From: Cupriavidus agavae
Lineage (GTDB): Bacteria > Pseudomonadota > Gammaproteobacteria > Burkholderiales > Burkholderiaceae
Direction: 5' to 3'
Assembly: GCF_004217045.1 (NCBI RefSeq)
Contig: NZ_SGXM01000001.1
Span: forward strand, 2,232,001-2,296,000
Length of the DNA: 64,000 bases
Part shown: positions 45,301 through 55,256 of the stretch, piece by piece
Numbering within the stretch: the first letter of the stretch is position 1
Layout: every line of letters starts with the position of its first letter
Position numbers and translations under genes: made by a program
The notes under the pieces: generated by a model
The model's input: only the letters and a program-made list of their open reading frames with translations
What the model was told of the DNA's origin: nothing
Databases searched by the model: none

Positions 45301-45495
45301 ACGATGGTGGGCGGCCTGCTGGTCAGCCAGGTGCTGACGCTGTTCACCACGCCCGTGATCTACCTGGCCTTCGACCGCCTGGCGCTGCGCCTGAGGGACT
45401 GGCGCCAGCGCCGTTTCGGCGGCGATGACGACGGCGACGAAGGTCCGCGCCAGCATGGCCCGATCGTGCCGCGCCCGCAGGAGCCGAACGCCTGA
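42337..45495 (+). CDS. mdtB: RND multidrug efflux pump, MdtB-like subunit
   Basis: A 1052-residue RND transporter with 12 membrane helices and two large periplasmic loops. It drives export by proton uptake. The helix 4 region ([22 protein letters not shown]) has the paired aspartates of the proton relay. [15 protein letters not shown] and the PYD/LRRP features near the end are typical of MdtB. In the E. coli pump MdtB and MdtC work as a mixed trimer. The mdtC gene starts on the stop of this gene, overlapping by one base. Confidence 0.94.
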   Translation: MNPSRIFIERPVATALLMLAILLSGLVAFRLLPLSALPEVDYPTIQVTTLYPGASPDVMTSAVTAPLERQFGQMPGLKQMSSSSSGGASVITLQFELTLSLDVAEQEVQAAINAGGNLLPADLPMPPVYSKVNPADAPIMTLAMTSDTLPLPKLQDMVDTRVAAKISQIQGVGLVTISGGQRPAVRIQANPTALASLGMSIDDLRTAIGSANVNGAKGSFDGPSRASTIDANDQLRSADEYRQIIIGYQNGAPIRITDVAEIVDGPENSRLAAWANARPAIVVNIQRQPGANVIDVVDRIKTLLPQLQSSLPASVQVQLLTDRTTTIRASVKDVEFELLLAIALVVMVIFVFLRNVSATIIPGVAVPLSLVGTFGVMYLAGFSINNLTLMALTIATGFVVDDAIVMIENIMRYIEEGDSPMAAALKGSKQIGFTIISLTFSLVAVLIPLLFMGDVVGRLFREFAITLAVSILISAVVSLTLTPMMCARLLRHVPEAEMNRFHRATGRFFDRVIHHYGRALEWVLARQTATLVVAIGTLVLTGLLYLVVPKGFFPIQDTGVIQAITEAAQTSSFQSMGRKQEAVQKVILEDPAVASVSSFIGVDGTNQTINAGRMLINLKPKGQRDSMAVVTQRLQDAVQKLGGVSLYMQPVQDLTIEDRVARTQYQFTVEDPDPKVLAEWVPKLVERLKQEPELRDVASDLQNNGLRAFVEIDRDAAARFGITTAVIDSALYSAYGQRLISTIFTQASQYRVVLETMPEFRTSPAALAELRLPSSSGGQVPLGSIARISERTGPLVINHQGQFPASTISFNLAPGASLGAAVDKITAVEQEIGLPISMATEFQGAALAVRASLSNTLWLILAAVVTMYIVLGVLYESTIHPVTILSTLPSAGVGALLALLVFRQDLGIIAIIGIILLIGIVKKNAIMMIDFALEAEREQGMKPYDAIFQACLLRFRPILMTTMAALLAALPMMLGSGIGSELRRPLGITMVGGLLVSQVLTLFTTPVIYLAFDRLALRLRDWRQRRFGGDDDGDEGPRQHGPIVPRPQEPNA

Positions 45496-48400
45496 TGAAC
45501 CTGTCGGCCGCCTTCATCCAACGCCCGGTCGCCACTGCGCTGCTGACCATCGGCATCCTGCTGGCCGGTCTGGCCGCGCTGCGGCTGCTGCCGGTCTCGC
45601 CGCTGCCGCAGGTGGACTTTCCCACGATCTCGGTCTCGGCGTCGCTGCCCGGCGCCAGCCCCGAGACCATGGCCTCCACGGTGGCCACGCCGCTCGAACG
45701 GGCGCTCGGCGCCATCGCGGGCGTCACCGAGATCACGTCGAGCAGTTCGCTGGGCTCCACGCGGGTGACGCTGCAGTTCGACCTCTCGCGCGACATCGAC
45801 GGCGCCGCCCGCGACGTGCAGGCCGCCATCAACGCCTCGCGCGCCACGCTGCCCACGAGCCTGCCGAACAATCCCACCTACCGCAAGGTGAACCCGGCCG
45901 ACGCGCCGATCATGATCATCGCGCTGACCTCGCCGACCATGACGCGCGGCCAGCTCTACGACGCGGCCTCGACCATCCTCTCGCAGAAGCTGTCGCAGGT
46001 GGAAGGCGTGGGCCAGGTCACGATCGGCGGCTCGTCGCTGCCGGCCGTGCGCGTGGAACTGAACCCCACGGCGCTGAACAACTACGGCATCTCGCTGGAG
46101 GACGTGCGCAACACGATCTCGGCCACCAACGCCAACCGGCCGCTCGGCATCCTCGACAACCGCGACCACGCGTGGCAGGTCTACGCCAACGACCAGGCGA
46201 TGACGGCGAAGGAGTACATGCCGCTGATCATCCGCTACGCCACGCCGGGCACCTATTCGTCCACCTCGGCCGGCGCGCTGATCGCCAGCACCGCCAACGC
46301 CACGGCCGGCGGCAACGTCAGCACCAAGACCGTGAACGGCGTGACCACCACGACGATCACCACCAGCAGCGGCACCCAGACCATCAGCTCCGGCGCCACG
46401 GGCGGCAACGCGGCCAACCCCGGCCCGAACTCGTTCGCGGTGCCGGTGCGGCTGCAGGACGTGGCAAATGTGACCGATTCAGTACAGGACATCCGCAACG
46501 CCGGCTCGGCCAACGGCAAGCCGGCCGTGCTGCTGGTGCTGAACCGCTCGCCGGGCGCCAACATCATCGAGACCGTGGACCGCGTCAACGCGATGCTGCC
46601 GACGCTGCGCAAGATGATCCCGGCCACGATCTCGATGGACGTGATGATGGACCGCACGCCCACCATCCGCGCGTCGCTGCGCGAGGTGGAGCACACGCTG
46701 ATGATCTCGGTGGCGCTGGTGATCATGGTGGTGTTCGTGTTCCTGCGCAATGTGCGCGCCACGCTGATCCCGAGCGTGGCGGTGCCGGTGTCGCTGGTGG
46801 GCACGTTCTCGATCATGTACCTGGCCGGCTTCTCGCTGAACAACCTCTCGCTGATGGCGCTGACGATTGCCACCGGCTTCGTCGTGGACGACGCCATCGT
46901 GGTGCTCGAAAACATCTCGCGCCACATCGAGGAAGGCATGAAGCCGATGGCCGCCGCCCTGCGTGGCGCCCGCGAGGTAGGCTTCACGGTGCTGTCGATG
47001 AGCCTGTCCCTGATCGCCGTGTTCATCCCGCTGCTGCTGATGGGCGGCATCGTGGGCCGGCTGTTCCAGGAGTTCGCCATCACGCTCTCGGTGGCCATCC
47101 TGGTGTCGCTGGTGGTCTCGCTGACCACCACGCCGATGATGTGCGCCCGGCTGCTGCGCCCCGCCAGCGAGCAGCAGCACGGCCGCTTCCACCGCGCCAC
47201 GGAACGCGGCTTCACGTGGCTGCAGGACCGCTACGCCAGCACGCTCGGCGTGGCGCTGCGGCACGGCCCCATCGTCTGGATCGTGCTGCTGCTGACCATC
47301 GCGCTGAACGTCTACCTCTACGTGATCGTGCCCAAGGGCTTCTTCCCGCAGCAGGACACGGGCCGGCTGATCGGCTTCATCCGCGCGGACCAGGCCACGT
47401 CGTTCCAGCTGATGCGCACCAAGCTCGACACCTTCATCGGCATCGTGCAGTCCGACCCGGCCGTGGTCAACGTGACCGGCTTCACGGGCGGCTCGCAGCG
47501 CAATACCGGCCAGATGTTCGTGACGCTCAAGCCGCTGTCCGAGCGCTCCGAGACCGCCGACCAGATCATCGCGCGGCTGCGCCTGAAGCTGGCCAAGGAA
47601 CCCGGCGCGAGCCTGTTCTTCGCGCCGGTGCAGGACATCCGCATCGGCGGCCGGCAGAGCAGTTCGGCCTACCAGTTCACGCTGCAGTCCGACGATCTGG
47701 AAGTGCTGCGCGCCTGGGAGCCCAAGGTGCGCGCGGCGATCTCCAACATCAAGGGGATCGAGGACGTGGACACCGACACCAACGACAAGGGGCTGCAGAC
47801 CACGGTCACGATCGACCGCGATACGGCGTCGAAGCTCGGCGTGACCGCCCAGCAGGTGGACGCGATCCTCAACGACGCGTTCGGCCAGCGGCTGGTCTCC
47901 ACGATCTACCATCCGCTGAACCAGTACCGCGTGGTGATGGAGCTGAGCCAGGAGTACCTGCAGAGCCCGAACGCGCTCAAGGACATCTACATCATCACCG
48001 GCGGGGGCAACCGCGTGCCGCTGTCGGCCTTCGCCACCATCGCCCCGACCAGCACGCCGCTGGGCGTGAACCACCAGGGCCAGTTCGCGGCGTCGACGAT
48101 CTCGTTCAACCTGGCCGAGGGCTTCTCGCTCTCGCAGGCCACCGACGCGATCAAGCTGGCGATGGCGAAGATCGGCGCACCCGAAACGCTGCAGGCCAAC
48201 TTCCAGGGCGGCGCCAAGGCGTTCCAGGACTCGCTCAAGAGCCAGCCGCTGCTGATCCTGGCCGCCATCGTCACGATCTACATCGTGCTTGGCATCCTGT
48301 ACGAGAGCTACGTCCACCCGCTGACCATCCTGTCCACGCTGCCGTCGGCGGGCGTGGGCGCGCTGCTGGCGCTGCTGCTGTTCAAGACCGAGTTCAGCAT

Positions 48401-48800
48401 CATCGCGCTGATCGGCGTGATCCTGCTGATCGGCATCGTCAAGAAGAACGCGATCATGATGATCGACTTCGCCATCGACGCCGAACGGCGCGACGGCCTG
48501 ACGCCGCGCGAAGCCATCTACCGCGCCTGCCTGCTGCGCTTCCGCCCGATCATGATGACCACGGCGGCGGCACTGCTCGGCGCCATCCCGCTGGCCATCG
48601 GCCGGGGCGACGGCGCGGAGCTGCGCGCGCCGCTCGGCATCTCGATCGTGGGCGGGCTCGTGGTCAGCCAGTTGCTGACGCTCTACACGACACCCGTGGT
48701 CTACCTGACGCTCGACCGCTGGCGCCTGAAGGTCAACGCCTGGCGCGCGCGGCGCCGGCGCGGCCACGGAGACGGCGCCACGCCGCACCTCGAACACTGA
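45495..48800 (+). CDS. mdtC: RND multidrug efflux pump, MdtC-like subunit with unusual insertion
   Basis: A 1101-residue RND pump subunit, about 70 residues longer than E. coli MdtC. The proton relay region ([22 protein letters not shown]) and 12 helices are intact. The extra length is a Thr/Ser/Gly/Ala-rich segment of about 66 residues at 249-314, inserted in the periplasmic porter domain between LIIRY and [10 protein letters not shown], where relatives continue directly. The reading frame is open and codon use looks normal, so it seems to be real protein. It forms a complex with the MdtB-like subunit, and its stop overlaps the start of the outer-membrane gene by one base. Confidence 0.93.
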   Translation: MNLSAAFIQRPVATALLTIGILLAGLAALRLLPVSPLPQVDFPTISVSASLPGASPETMASTVATPLERALGAIAGVTEITSSSSLGSTRVTLQFDLSRDIDGAARDVQAAINASRATLPTSLPNNPTYRKVNPADAPIMIIALTSPTMTRGQLYDAASTILSQKLSQVEGVGQVTIGGSSLPAVRVELNPTALNNYGISLEDVRNTISATNANRPLGILDNRDHAWQVYANDQAMTAKEYMPLIIRYATPGTYSSTSAGALIASTANATAGGNVSTKTVNGVTTTTITTSSGTQTISSGATGGNAANPGPNSFAVPVRLQDVANVTDSVQDIRNAGSANGKPAVLLVLNRSPGANIIETVDRVNAMLPTLRKMIPATISMDVMMDRTPTIRASLREVEHTLMISVALVIMVVFVFLRNVRATLIPSVAVPVSLVGTFSIMYLAGFSLNNLSLMALTIATGFVVDDAIVVLENISRHIEEGMKPMAAALRGAREVGFTVLSMSLSLIAVFIPLLLMGGIVGRLFQEFAITLSVAILVSLVVSLTTTPMMCARLLRPASEQQHGRFHRATERGFTWLQDRYASTLGVALRHGPIVWIVLLLTIALNVYLYVIVPKGFFPQQDTGRLIGFIRADQATSFQLMRTKLDTFIGIVQSDPAVVNVTGFTGGSQRNTGQMFVTLKPLSERSETADQIIARLRLKLAKEPGASLFFAPVQDIRIGGRQSSSAYQFTLQSDDLEVLRAWEPKVRAAISNIKGIEDVDTDTNDKGLQTTVTIDRDTASKLGVTAQQVDAILNDAFGQRLVSTIYHPLNQYRVVMELSQEYLQSPNALKDIYIITGGGNRVPLSAFATIAPTSTPLGVNHQGQFAASTISFNLAEGFSLSQATDAIKLAMAKIGAPETLQANFQGGAKAFQDSLKSQPLLILAAIVTIYIVLGILYESYVHPLTILSTLPSAGVGALLALLLFKTEFSIIALIGVILLIGIVKKNAIMMIDFAIDAERRDGLTPREAIYRACLLRFRPIMMTTAAALLGAIPLAIGRGDGAELRAPLGISIVGGLVVSQLLTLYTTPVVYLTLDRWRLKVNAWRARRRRGHGDGATPHLEH

Positions 48801-50284
48801 TGAAAGCTTCCGCCATGTTTCGCCGCCATTCCCCGATTTCCGCTGCCGCACTGGCCTGCGCCCTGCTGGCCGGCTGCGCCGTGGGCCCCGACTACCAGCG
48901 CCCCGATGCGCCCGTGCCCAAGGCCTTCAAGGAAGCCAGCGACGCCATGCCGGTCTGGACCGGCGACTGGAAGACCGCCGAGCCGCAGGAGCTGATGGCG
49001 CGCCCCGACTGGTGGCGCGCGTTCGACGACCCCGTGCTCGATGGTCTGATGTCGCAGGTGCAGGTCTCGAACCAGAACATCAAGGCTGCCGAGGCGGTCT
49101 ACCGCCAGGCCACGGCGGCGCTGGCCGCCGCGCGGGCTGGCTACTTCCCGAACGTGGGCGCCAACGCCGGCGTGTCGCGCGGCGCGGCCAGCTCGGGCGG
49201 GCGCATCACCAACGGCCAGAACGCGACGCTGTCGGCCACCTGGGAGATCGACGTCTGGGGCCGCATCCGCCGGCAGGTGGAAAGCGCCCAGGCCGGCGCA
49301 CAGGCCAGCGAGGCCGACCTGGCCTCGACGTTGCTCTCGACCCAGGCCACGCTCGCGCAAAGCTATTTCCTGCTGCGCGTGGCCGATGCCCAGCGCGCGT
49401 TGCTCCAGCGCACCGTGGCGGACTACCAGCGCTCGCTGCAGCTTGTGCAGAACCAGTACAACGCCGGCACCGCCCAGCGCTCGGACGTGCTGCAGTCCGA
49501 AACCCAGCTGAAATCGGCGCAGGCCCAGCTGATCGACATCCAGATCACGCGCGCCCAGTACGAGCATGCGCTGGCCGTGCTGGTCGGCAGGCCGCCGGCG
49601 GACCTCGGCATCGCCGTGGCCGAGGCCGACGTGACGCTGCCGCGCGTGCCGGTGGCCGTGCCGTCGACGCTGCTCGAACGCCGCCCCGACATCGCCGCCG
49701 CCGAGCGCCGCATGGCCTCGGCCAATGCCGACATCGGCGTGGCACAGGCCGCGTACTACCCCACGCTGTCGCTCTCGGCGTCTGGCGGACTCACCGCCAG
49801 CACGCTGGCCCGCTGGCTGTCACTGCCGGACCGGGTGTGGTCGGTGGGCGCCGGCCTGGCCGGCACGGTCTTCGACGGCGGCCTGCGCAGTGCCGCCAAG
49901 GCCCAGGCCGTGGCCGCCTACGACCAGACCGTGGCCAATTACCGGCAGACCGTGCTCGAAGCGTTCCAGGAAGTCGAGGACAACCTCGCCTCGGCACGCC
50001 TGCTCGAAGAAGAGGCCACGGTCCAGTACGACGCGCTGCGCTCGGCCCGCGAGGCGCTGGCGCTCGTCAACAACCGCTACAAGGCCGGCACCGCCGGGCT
50101 GCTCGACGTCCTGACCGCCCAGACCGCCGCCTACACCGCCGAGCGCACGGCGCTGTCGATCACGGGCCGCCAGTACACGGCGGCGGTGACGCTGATCAAG
50201 GCGTTGGGGGGTGGGTGGCATGGGACGGCGGCAGAGACGGCAGGCGAGCCGGCGGCGAAGGCTGATGCTCAGCACTCGTCGTGA
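48800..50284 (+). CDS. outer-membrane efflux lipoprotein (NodT/OprM family)
   Basis: A 494-residue outer-membrane channel for the RND pump. The signal ends in a lipobox LAGC with Cys26 as the lipidated residue. Two repeats of the TolC-type domain follow (ATWEIDVWGRIRRQVES in the first, VGAGLAGTVFDGGLRSAAKA in the second). This is the NodT/OprM layout. It starts on the last base of mdtC and closes the operon mdtA-mdtB-mdtC-channel. A small C-terminal Ala/Glu-rich tail is of no known role. Confidence 0.92.
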   Translation: MKASAMFRRHSPISAAALACALLAGCAVGPDYQRPDAPVPKAFKEASDAMPVWTGDWKTAEPQELMARPDWWRAFDDPVLDGLMSQVQVSNQNIKAAEAVYRQATAALAAARAGYFPNVGANAGVSRGAASSGGRITNGQNATLSATWEIDVWGRIRRQVESAQAGAQASEADLASTLLSTQATLAQSYFLLRVADAQRALLQRTVADYQRSLQLVQNQYNAGTAQRSDVLQSETQLKSAQAQLIDIQITRAQYEHALAVLVGRPPADLGIAVAEADVTLPRVPVAVPSTLLERRPDIAAAERRMASANADIGVAQAAYYPTLSLSASGGLTASTLARWLSLPDRVWSVGAGLAGTVFDGGLRSAAKAQAVAAYDQTVANYRQTVLEAFQEVEDNLASARLLEEEATVQYDALRSAREALALVNNRYKAGTAGLLDVLTAQTAAYTAERTALSITGRQYTAAVTLIKALGGGWHGTAAETAGEPAAKADAQHSS

Positions 50285-50416
50285 CGGAGCAGGTACTCCC
50301 AATTGTCGTTGCTGCGCTGAGTGGAAGGCGTGGCGCCGTAGACACGCGATAGTATTCGCACGCGCCTGGCGATACCCGGAAGATTCCGGCGACGCCGGGG
50401 TCGCGGTGACAAAACT

Positions 50417-50791
50417 TCAGGTTTGCCGGTCGTTCAGGTGGAGCGAGGCAACGACCCAGCGTCCATCGCACACGATCCAGAACTCGGAGAATTCGCACTC
50501 GCTAATGACTTTCCCGTTGCGACGAGCGATGGACGAACCCGCCACCGTCGCCCAGTCATCCTGTTCGTGGATCGCATGAATTGTCTGAGTCAACTGAAAA
50601 TCGTCGCTACGCGGGAGTGCCTGCCTGCGCGTGGATAACGCCTCGATCTGCTCGACCTTGGTCGTCATCTCTGTTCCCTGCAGCACCACGAATCCCGGTG
50701 CTTCGATGCATTGCAGCGATTCCACATCGGCGCTGACGAACGCGTCGATCCATGCACGCCGCGCGCTTGCCAACGAGTCCTTGTCGGTCAT
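50417..50791 (-). CDS. NTF2-like (SnoaL/DUF4440-type) protein
   Basis: A 124-residue small protein of the nuclear transport factor 2-like fold, suggested by length, the N-terminal helical segment (ARRAWIDAFVSADVESLQ) and later strands WATVAGSS, CEFSEFWIV and GRWVVASLHLN. Proteins of this type are enzymes or ligand-binding domains; nothing here identifies a substrate. The ATG at 50791 has GAGGAAG just upstream. It is convergent with the efflux channel gene and on the same strand as the LysR gene upstream, about 130 bases away. Confidence 0.75.
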   Translation of the reverse strand: MTDKDSLASARRAWIDAFVSADVESLQCIEAPGFVVLQGTEMTTKVEQIEALSTRRQALPRSDDFQLTQTIHAIHEQDDWATVAGSSIARRNGKVISECEFSEFWIVCDGRWVVASLHLNDRQT

Positions 50792-50920
50792 GATCTTCCT
50801 CACTTGAGATGGCGGCCGACTGGAACCGCCCGCCGACGATGTTATCGGTCAGTCCTGGCTGCGCAAATATGCGTAGCCAACGGCGGCAGCCCAGCTTGAC
50901 CCATCTCAACCCTCTCGCCC

Positions 50921-51817
50921 CTACCGCTCCGGCACCGGCAACGCCTGCTGGCTCACCCGGTCCCGGAGCCACGTCGCTGCCTTCCCCAGTGGCCGCTGTT
51001 TGTGCCAGATCAATTCGAGCGGCACGGGCCAGTCCTGGTCCTGGAAGGCGAGCTTCGGCGAAACGAGTCCGGCGGCGGCAGGCGAGTTGGCCACGACGTG
51101 CCATGGCACGAAGGCCCAGCCCAGCCCGCGCTTGACCAGTTCGACGATGACCCACTGGCTCTCCACCCACCAGACCTCGGCCGCCACGCGCAGGCGCTTC
51201 TTTTCCTCGCTGTCGCTGCGCGTGGCCACCATGAGCTGCCGGTAGCGCTTCAGGTCCTCGAAATCGACGCGCACCTGGCCCGCCAGCGGGTGGTCCGGCG
51301 CGCAGACGATGGGCAGCGGCACCCAGCCCAGTGCGTGGAACCCCAGTTCCGGCGGCAGGATTTCCTGGCGCCACATGATGCCGATGTCGGCGCACTGGCT
51401 CAGCACCAGGCGGCTGACGTCCTCCATCAGCGGAAACAGCAGTTCGAGTTCGACGGACGGAAAGCGCTGCGAGAATTCCTCAAGCATCCCGCCCAGCGCT
51501 TCCTCGGGGTACAGCTCGTCCACGGCCAGCGTCAGGCGCGATTCCACCCCCTCGCCCAGGCTCTTGGCCACGCCCCGGAAGTGCTCGCACCGCTCCAGGA
51601 TCACGCGCGCCTCCACCAGCAGGCGCTCGCCGGCTGGCGTCAGCACCGGATAGCGGCCGGTGCGGTCGAACAGCGCGGTATCGAGGTCGATTTCGAGATT
51701 GGCCACGGCAGCGCTGATCACGGACTGGGCCTTGCCCAGATGGCGCGCGGCGGCCGAAAACGAACCGGCTTCGGCGGCGGCGGCAAACGACTGGAGTTGG
51801 TCGATCGAGAGGCTCAT
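50921..51817 (-). CDS. LysR family transcriptional regulator
   Basis: A 298-residue LysR regulator with helix-turn-helix SFSAAARHLGKAQSVISAAVANLE near the N-terminus and a full effector domain. The start at 51817 has AGGAAC upstream. It is divergent from a PACE efflux gene, with 146 bases between. In known cases (aceI/aceR of Acinetobacter) a LysR regulator next to such a gene controls it in response to the exported compound, so the same is likely here. Confidence 0.88.
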   Translation of the reverse strand: MSLSIDQLQSFAAAAEAGSFSAAARHLGKAQSVISAAVANLEIDLDTALFDRTGRYPVLTPAGERLLVEARVILERCEHFRGVAKSLGEGVESRLTLAVDELYPEEALGGMLEEFSQRFPSVELELLFPLMEDVSRLVLSQCADIGIMWRQEILPPELGFHALGWVPLPIVCAPDHPLAGQVRVDFEDLKRYRQLMVATRSDSEEKKRLRVAAEVWWVESQWVIVELVKRGLGWAFVPWHVVANSPAAAGLVSPKLAFQDQDWPVPLELIWHKQRPLGKAATWLRDRVSQQALPVPER

Positions 51818-51963
51818 GGCGAGTTCCTGGGTTACGCGGTGGCCGACGAAACATGGCGCTTTCGCCAATCCATCGGAATTTCAGATACTACCTAACTTGC
51901 CACCAGCGGTATGGCCGATAGAATGCCACGCATTGTCCTCACACGCCCCACAGGAGAAATTCG

Positions 51964-52428
51964 ATGCGCACCACAGCAGACCGTATCCGTCACACGATCG
52001 GTTTCGAGGTGATCGGCCTGATCACGTTCGCGCCGCTGGCCACCCTGGTCTTTGGCTACGAACTGCACCAGATGGGCATCGTCGGCGCCGTCGCGGCGCT
52101 GATCGCCGCCACCTGGAACTTCATCTACAACATCCTCTTCGACCGCGCGATGCTGCGCTACACCGGCCAGCTCAAGAAGAGCACGCCGGTCCGCGTGCTG
52201 CACGCCATCCTGTTCGAAGGCGGCCTGCTGATCGTGTTCCTGCCGTCGGTGGCCTGGTATCTCGACATCGGGCTGTGGGACGCCTTCATCATGGATATCG
52301 CCGTGGCCGGCTACTACATGGTCTACGCGTTCTTCTACAACTGGGCCTACGATGTGGTCTTCCCGATCCCGAACGCAACCGGCGCCAAGACGGCGTCGGC
52401 CACGCAGGATTGCCAGGCCGCCAACTGA
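51964..52428 (+). CDS. PACE family efflux transporter
   Basis: A 154-residue inner-membrane protein with four hydrophobic helices in two bacterial transmembrane pair domains. Glu15 in the first helix (TIGFEVIGLITFAPL) is the residue needed for transport in the chlorhexidine exporter AceI. WNFIYNILFD and YNWAYDVVFP at the ends of helices 2 and 4 are the second family mark. It should export biocides or short diamines using the proton gradient. CAGGAG precedes the ATG. It is divergent from its likely LysR regulator. Confidence 0.9.
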   Translation: MRTTADRIRHTIGFEVIGLITFAPLATLVFGYELHQMGIVGAVAALIAATWNFIYNILFDRAMLRYTGQLKKSTPVRVLHAILFEGGLLIVFLPSVAWYLDIGLWDAFIMDIAVAGYYMVYAFFYNWAYDVVFPIPNATGAKTASATQDCQAAN

Positions 52429-52467
52429 CGCACCCCGGCCACGCGGCGCGTGGTCGACCTCCCACCC

Positions 52468-52494
52468 GAAAAGCGGCCTGAAACGGCCGCTTCA
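52468..52494 (+). terminator. Possible terminator after the PACE gene
   Basis: AAGCGGCC (52471-52478) pairs with GGCCGCTT (52485-52492) around six bases. The T run on the plus strand is short (TTCA), so termination there is uncertain. Confidence 0.45.
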
Positions 52495-52526
52495 CGTCAT
52501 CCGGCGCACGTGGGGCATGCGTTAAC

Positions 52527-54173
52527 ATGCTCGCCATGCCCAAGTCCGCGCCCCGCCTCCGTTTTCATTCTCCCGTTCCTGCCGCGCTGCTGCGCCGCCG
52601 CCTGGCCTCCGCCGTCACCGCAGCCGTGTTGACCGTCTTCGGCGTCTCCACGGTGCAGGCGGCACCCGCCAAGCCCGCGAAGTCGTCGAAATCGGCCAAG
52701 GCCGGCAAGGCAGCCAAGGCGGCCGCCGCTGCCGGCGCCACCGCCGCGGTGGCCTCGCGCGCGCGGGCCGAGCCGGCCGATCCGGCCGCGGCCCGCTCCG
52801 GGTTGCCGGCGACGGTGACCACGGCGCTGCGGCGCGCCAACGTGCCGCTGTCGAGCACCAGCTTCTATATCGTCAAGGTCGGCGCGCCCCAGGCGCGCGT
52901 GAGCTGGAACGCCGAGACGCCGATGAACCCGGCCTCGACCATGAAGGTGGTCACCACGTTCGCCGGCCTGCAGCTGCTGGGGCCCGAGTACCGCTGGCAG
53001 ACCTCGCTCTACGCCGACAGCCAGCCCACCTTCGACGGCACGGTCAACGGCAACGTCTACCTGCGCGGCAGCGGCGATCCGAAGCTGGTGCCCGAGGAAA
53101 TGGCCAAACTGGTGGCCAAGGCCCGGACAGCCGGCGCCAGCACGATCAACGGCGACATCGTGCTCGACCGCAGCTATTTCGGCGACGGGCTCAATGGCGG
53201 GGACTACACGATCGACGGCGAGACGCAGCGCGCCTACAACGTGAACCCCGACGCGCTGCTGTACGCCTTCAAGACCCTGTCGTTCACGATCACGCCCGAC
53301 GCGGCAAACCGCAGCGTGGGCGTGGCCGTCACACCGGCGTTGGCGCAATTGCGCGTGGACAACCGCCTGACGCTCGCCAACGGCCGCTGCGGCGACTGGA
53401 AGACCCGCGCCACGCCGAGCATCACGCCGCAGCCGGACGGCACCGTCGTCGCCGCGTTCGACGGCAACTATTCGGCCGATTGCGGCGAGCACATCGTCAA
53501 TCTGGCCACGCTGAGCCACAGCGACTTCATCTGGGGCGGGTTCGTGGCCGAGTGGCAGTCCGCTGGCGGCCGCTTTCAGCACCCGCCGGGCCTGCGCAGC
53601 GGCCCCGTGCCGCGCGGCGCCTTCCTGCTGGCGCGCCACCACGGGCAGCCGCTGTCCGAAATCGTGCGCGATATCAACAAGTACTCGAATAACGTGATGG
53701 CGCGCCAACTGTTCCTGACCATCGGCGCCGAGATCGACCGCAATGGTCCCGCCAGCACCGAGAAATCGGCGCGCGTGATCAAGCGCTGGCTGACGCGCCA
53801 GGGGCTGGACATGCCGAATCTGGTGATGGAGAACGGGTCGGGGCTGTCGCGCGAGGAACGCATCAGCGCCTATGACATGGCGCGCCTGCTGCAACAGGCG
53901 GTGGCCAGCAACGTCGGCCCGGCCCTGCTCGACTCGCTGCCGATCCTCGGCGTGGACGGCACGCTGCGCAACCGCCTGACGCGCGCCAATGCGGCCGGCA
54001 ATGCCTACCTGAAGACGGGCACGCTGGCCGATGTGCGGGCGCTGGCGGGGTATGTCGATGCGCTGAACGGTGACCGGTACGTGGTGGTGGCGTACATCAA
54101 CCACCCTAACGCCTCGGCGGCGCAGGAAGCGCACGATGCGCTGATGCAGTGGGTGTACAAGGGCGCGCAGTGA
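52527..54173 (+). CDS. dacB: D-alanyl-D-alanine carboxypeptidase/endopeptidase (PBP4)
   Basis: A 548-residue class C penicillin-binding protein that trims or cuts peptidoglycan peptides in the periplasm. A signal peptide ends at about residue 46. A low-complexity Lys/Ala-rich stretch at 46-82 follows and has no counterpart in E. coli PBP4. The catalytic motifs are Ser137-x-x-Lys140 (STMK), Ser387-Asn-Asn389 and Lys496-Thr-Gly. The large inserted domain between the first two is typical of PBP4. The start is uncertain by three codons, since ATGs at 52527 and 52536 are both poor. It is monocistronic and ends near the second palindromic repeat. Confidence 0.92.
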   Translation: MLAMPKSAPRLRFHSPVPAALLRRRLASAVTAAVLTVFGVSTVQAAPAKPAKSSKSAKAGKAAKAAAAAGATAAVASRARAEPADPAAARSGLPATVTTALRRANVPLSSTSFYIVKVGAPQARVSWNAETPMNPASTMKVVTTFAGLQLLGPEYRWQTSLYADSQPTFDGTVNGNVYLRGSGDPKLVPEEMAKLVAKARTAGASTINGDIVLDRSYFGDGLNGGDYTIDGETQRAYNVNPDALLYAFKTLSFTITPDAANRSVGVAVTPALAQLRVDNRLTLANGRCGDWKTRATPSITPQPDGTVVAAFDGNYSADCGEHIVNLATLSHSDFIWGGFVAEWQSAGGRFQHPPGLRSGPVPRGAFLLARHHGQPLSEIVRDINKYSNNVMARQLFLTIGAEIDRNGPASTEKSARVIKRWLTRQGLDMPNLVMENGSGLSREERISAYDMARLLQQAVASNVGPALLDSLPILGVDGTLRNRLTRANAAGNAYLKTGTLADVRALAGYVDALNGDRYVVVAYINHPNASAAQEAHDALMQWVYKGAQ

Positions 54174-54194
54174 TTGACGGCCTGCTGGGTTTTG

Positions 54195-54238
54195 CTCCCC
54201 TCTCCCGCGCCCCTCTCCGGCCCTGCGGGAGAGGGGAG
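54195..54238. repeat. GC-rich palindromic repeat, copy 2
   Basis: The arms CTCCCCTCTCCCGC (54195-54208) and its complement (54225-54238) are the same as in copy 1 at 35797-35827, with a 16-base loop that contains part of an extra left arm. It lies between two convergent genes (dacB and tsaC). Confidence 0.8.
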
Positions 54239-54253
54239 AAAACCGAGAGTTAA

Positions 54254-55246
54254 TCAGCTGTTTTCAAACGCCGCCGCAGCCCGACCCAGCCGGTCCCGCA
54301 CGCCATCCCACTCGTGGGACCCCGGCACCGGTTCGAACACCAGCCGTTGGAAACCTTCCTTGTCCAGGCGACGCAGCAGGCCATAGAGCGCCTGAGCATA
54401 GGCATCCGGAGTGGCAGGCGCCTGCACGAACACGCAGCGCGTATCGATGCTCGCCGGTGAGCGGGCGACGAACGCGATCCGCCCGTCTGCGGGCAGCGCA
54501 TCCAGATACGTCTGCAAACCCTCCGCCGTGCCCAGCGTCAGCGTGGTGCGCGGCGCGTAGTGGGCCTTGAGCGTGCCCGAGGCGCGCGGTGCCGCGGCGT
54601 CGGGCGCCAGCGGCGCCGTGCCGAGCACTTCGGCCATCATCTGCGCCGTGATAGCGCCCGGGCGCAGCAGCACCGGCCCCACGGTATCGAGGCGCGACAG
54701 ATCGATGATCGACGATTCGATGCCGATATCCACGTTGTCGCCTTCCAGTACATACACCACACCGCCGAATTCATCGCGCACATGCTCGGCCGTGGTCGGG
54801 CTGACCTGGCCGAACTTGTTCGCCGAAGGCGCCGCAATGCCGCCCCGGCCGCGCTTGAAGCGCCCCAGCAGCGCCTGGGCCACCGGGTGCGACGGGCAGC
54901 GCAGGCCGATGCTGTCCTGCCCGCCGGCCACGGCTGCATCGATATGGGCGGCGCGCTTGAGAATGAGGGTCAGCGGACCGGGCCAGAAGGCGTCGATCAG
55001 TGCCCGCGCAGCGTCGGGCACCTCGTCGGTCCAGTAGCCCACGTCCGCGCCGTCCACCACGTGCACGATCACGGGATGGTTCGACGGCCGGCCCTTGGCG
55101 GCGAAGATGCGCGCCACGGCCTCGGGGTTCTCGGCATCGGCGCCGAGTCCGTAGACCGTCTCGGTCGGAAACGCCACGAGCTGGCCCGCTTCGAGCAGGC
55201 GCACGGCTTCGTCAAGCTCGGCGGCGGTGGGCAGGCGGGAAGACAT
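54254..55246 (-). CDS. tsaC: L-threonylcarbamoyladenylate synthase (Sua5 type)
   Basis: A 330-residue Sua5/YciO/YrdC protein that makes threonylcarbamoyl-AMP from threonine, bicarbonate and ATP for the t6A37 tRNA modification. The YrdC domain occupies about 1-205 (FPTETVYGLGADA, KGRPSNHP, GLRCPSHPVA). An extra C-terminal Sua5 domain of about 110 residues makes it the long form. The partner ATPase tsaE is encoded at 31191. It follows purK by 10 bases and is last in the minus-strand series. Confidence 0.92.
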   Translation of the reverse strand: MSSRLPTAAELDEAVRLLEAGQLVAFPTETVYGLGADAENPEAVARIFAAKGRPSNHPVIVHVVDGADVGYWTDEVPDAARALIDAFWPGPLTLILKRAAHIDAAVAGGQDSIGLRCPSHPVAQALLGRFKRGRGGIAAPSANKFGQVSPTTAEHVRDEFGGVVYVLEGDNVDIGIESSIIDLSRLDTVGPVLLRPGAITAQMMAEVLGTAPLAPDAAAPRASGTLKAHYAPRTTLTLGTAEGLQTYLDALPADGRIAFVARSPASIDTRCVFVQAPATPDAYAQALYGLLRRLDKEGFQRLVFEPVPGSHEWDGVRDRLGRAAAAFENS

Positions 55247-55256
55247 CAGAAAAACC

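Noticed and set aside
45425..48799. A continuous frame of over 1600 codons that runs through mdtC in another frame and into the efflux channel gene
   Set aside because: Only its last part (from 48800) is the real channel protein; the earlier part is a shadow of mdtC.
42346..48851. Very long open frames on the minus strand opposite the mdtB and mdtC genes (for example 511 and 790 codons)
   Set aside because: They mirror high-GC codon bias in well-supported pump genes, have low-complexity His/Arg/Gln composition and match no family.
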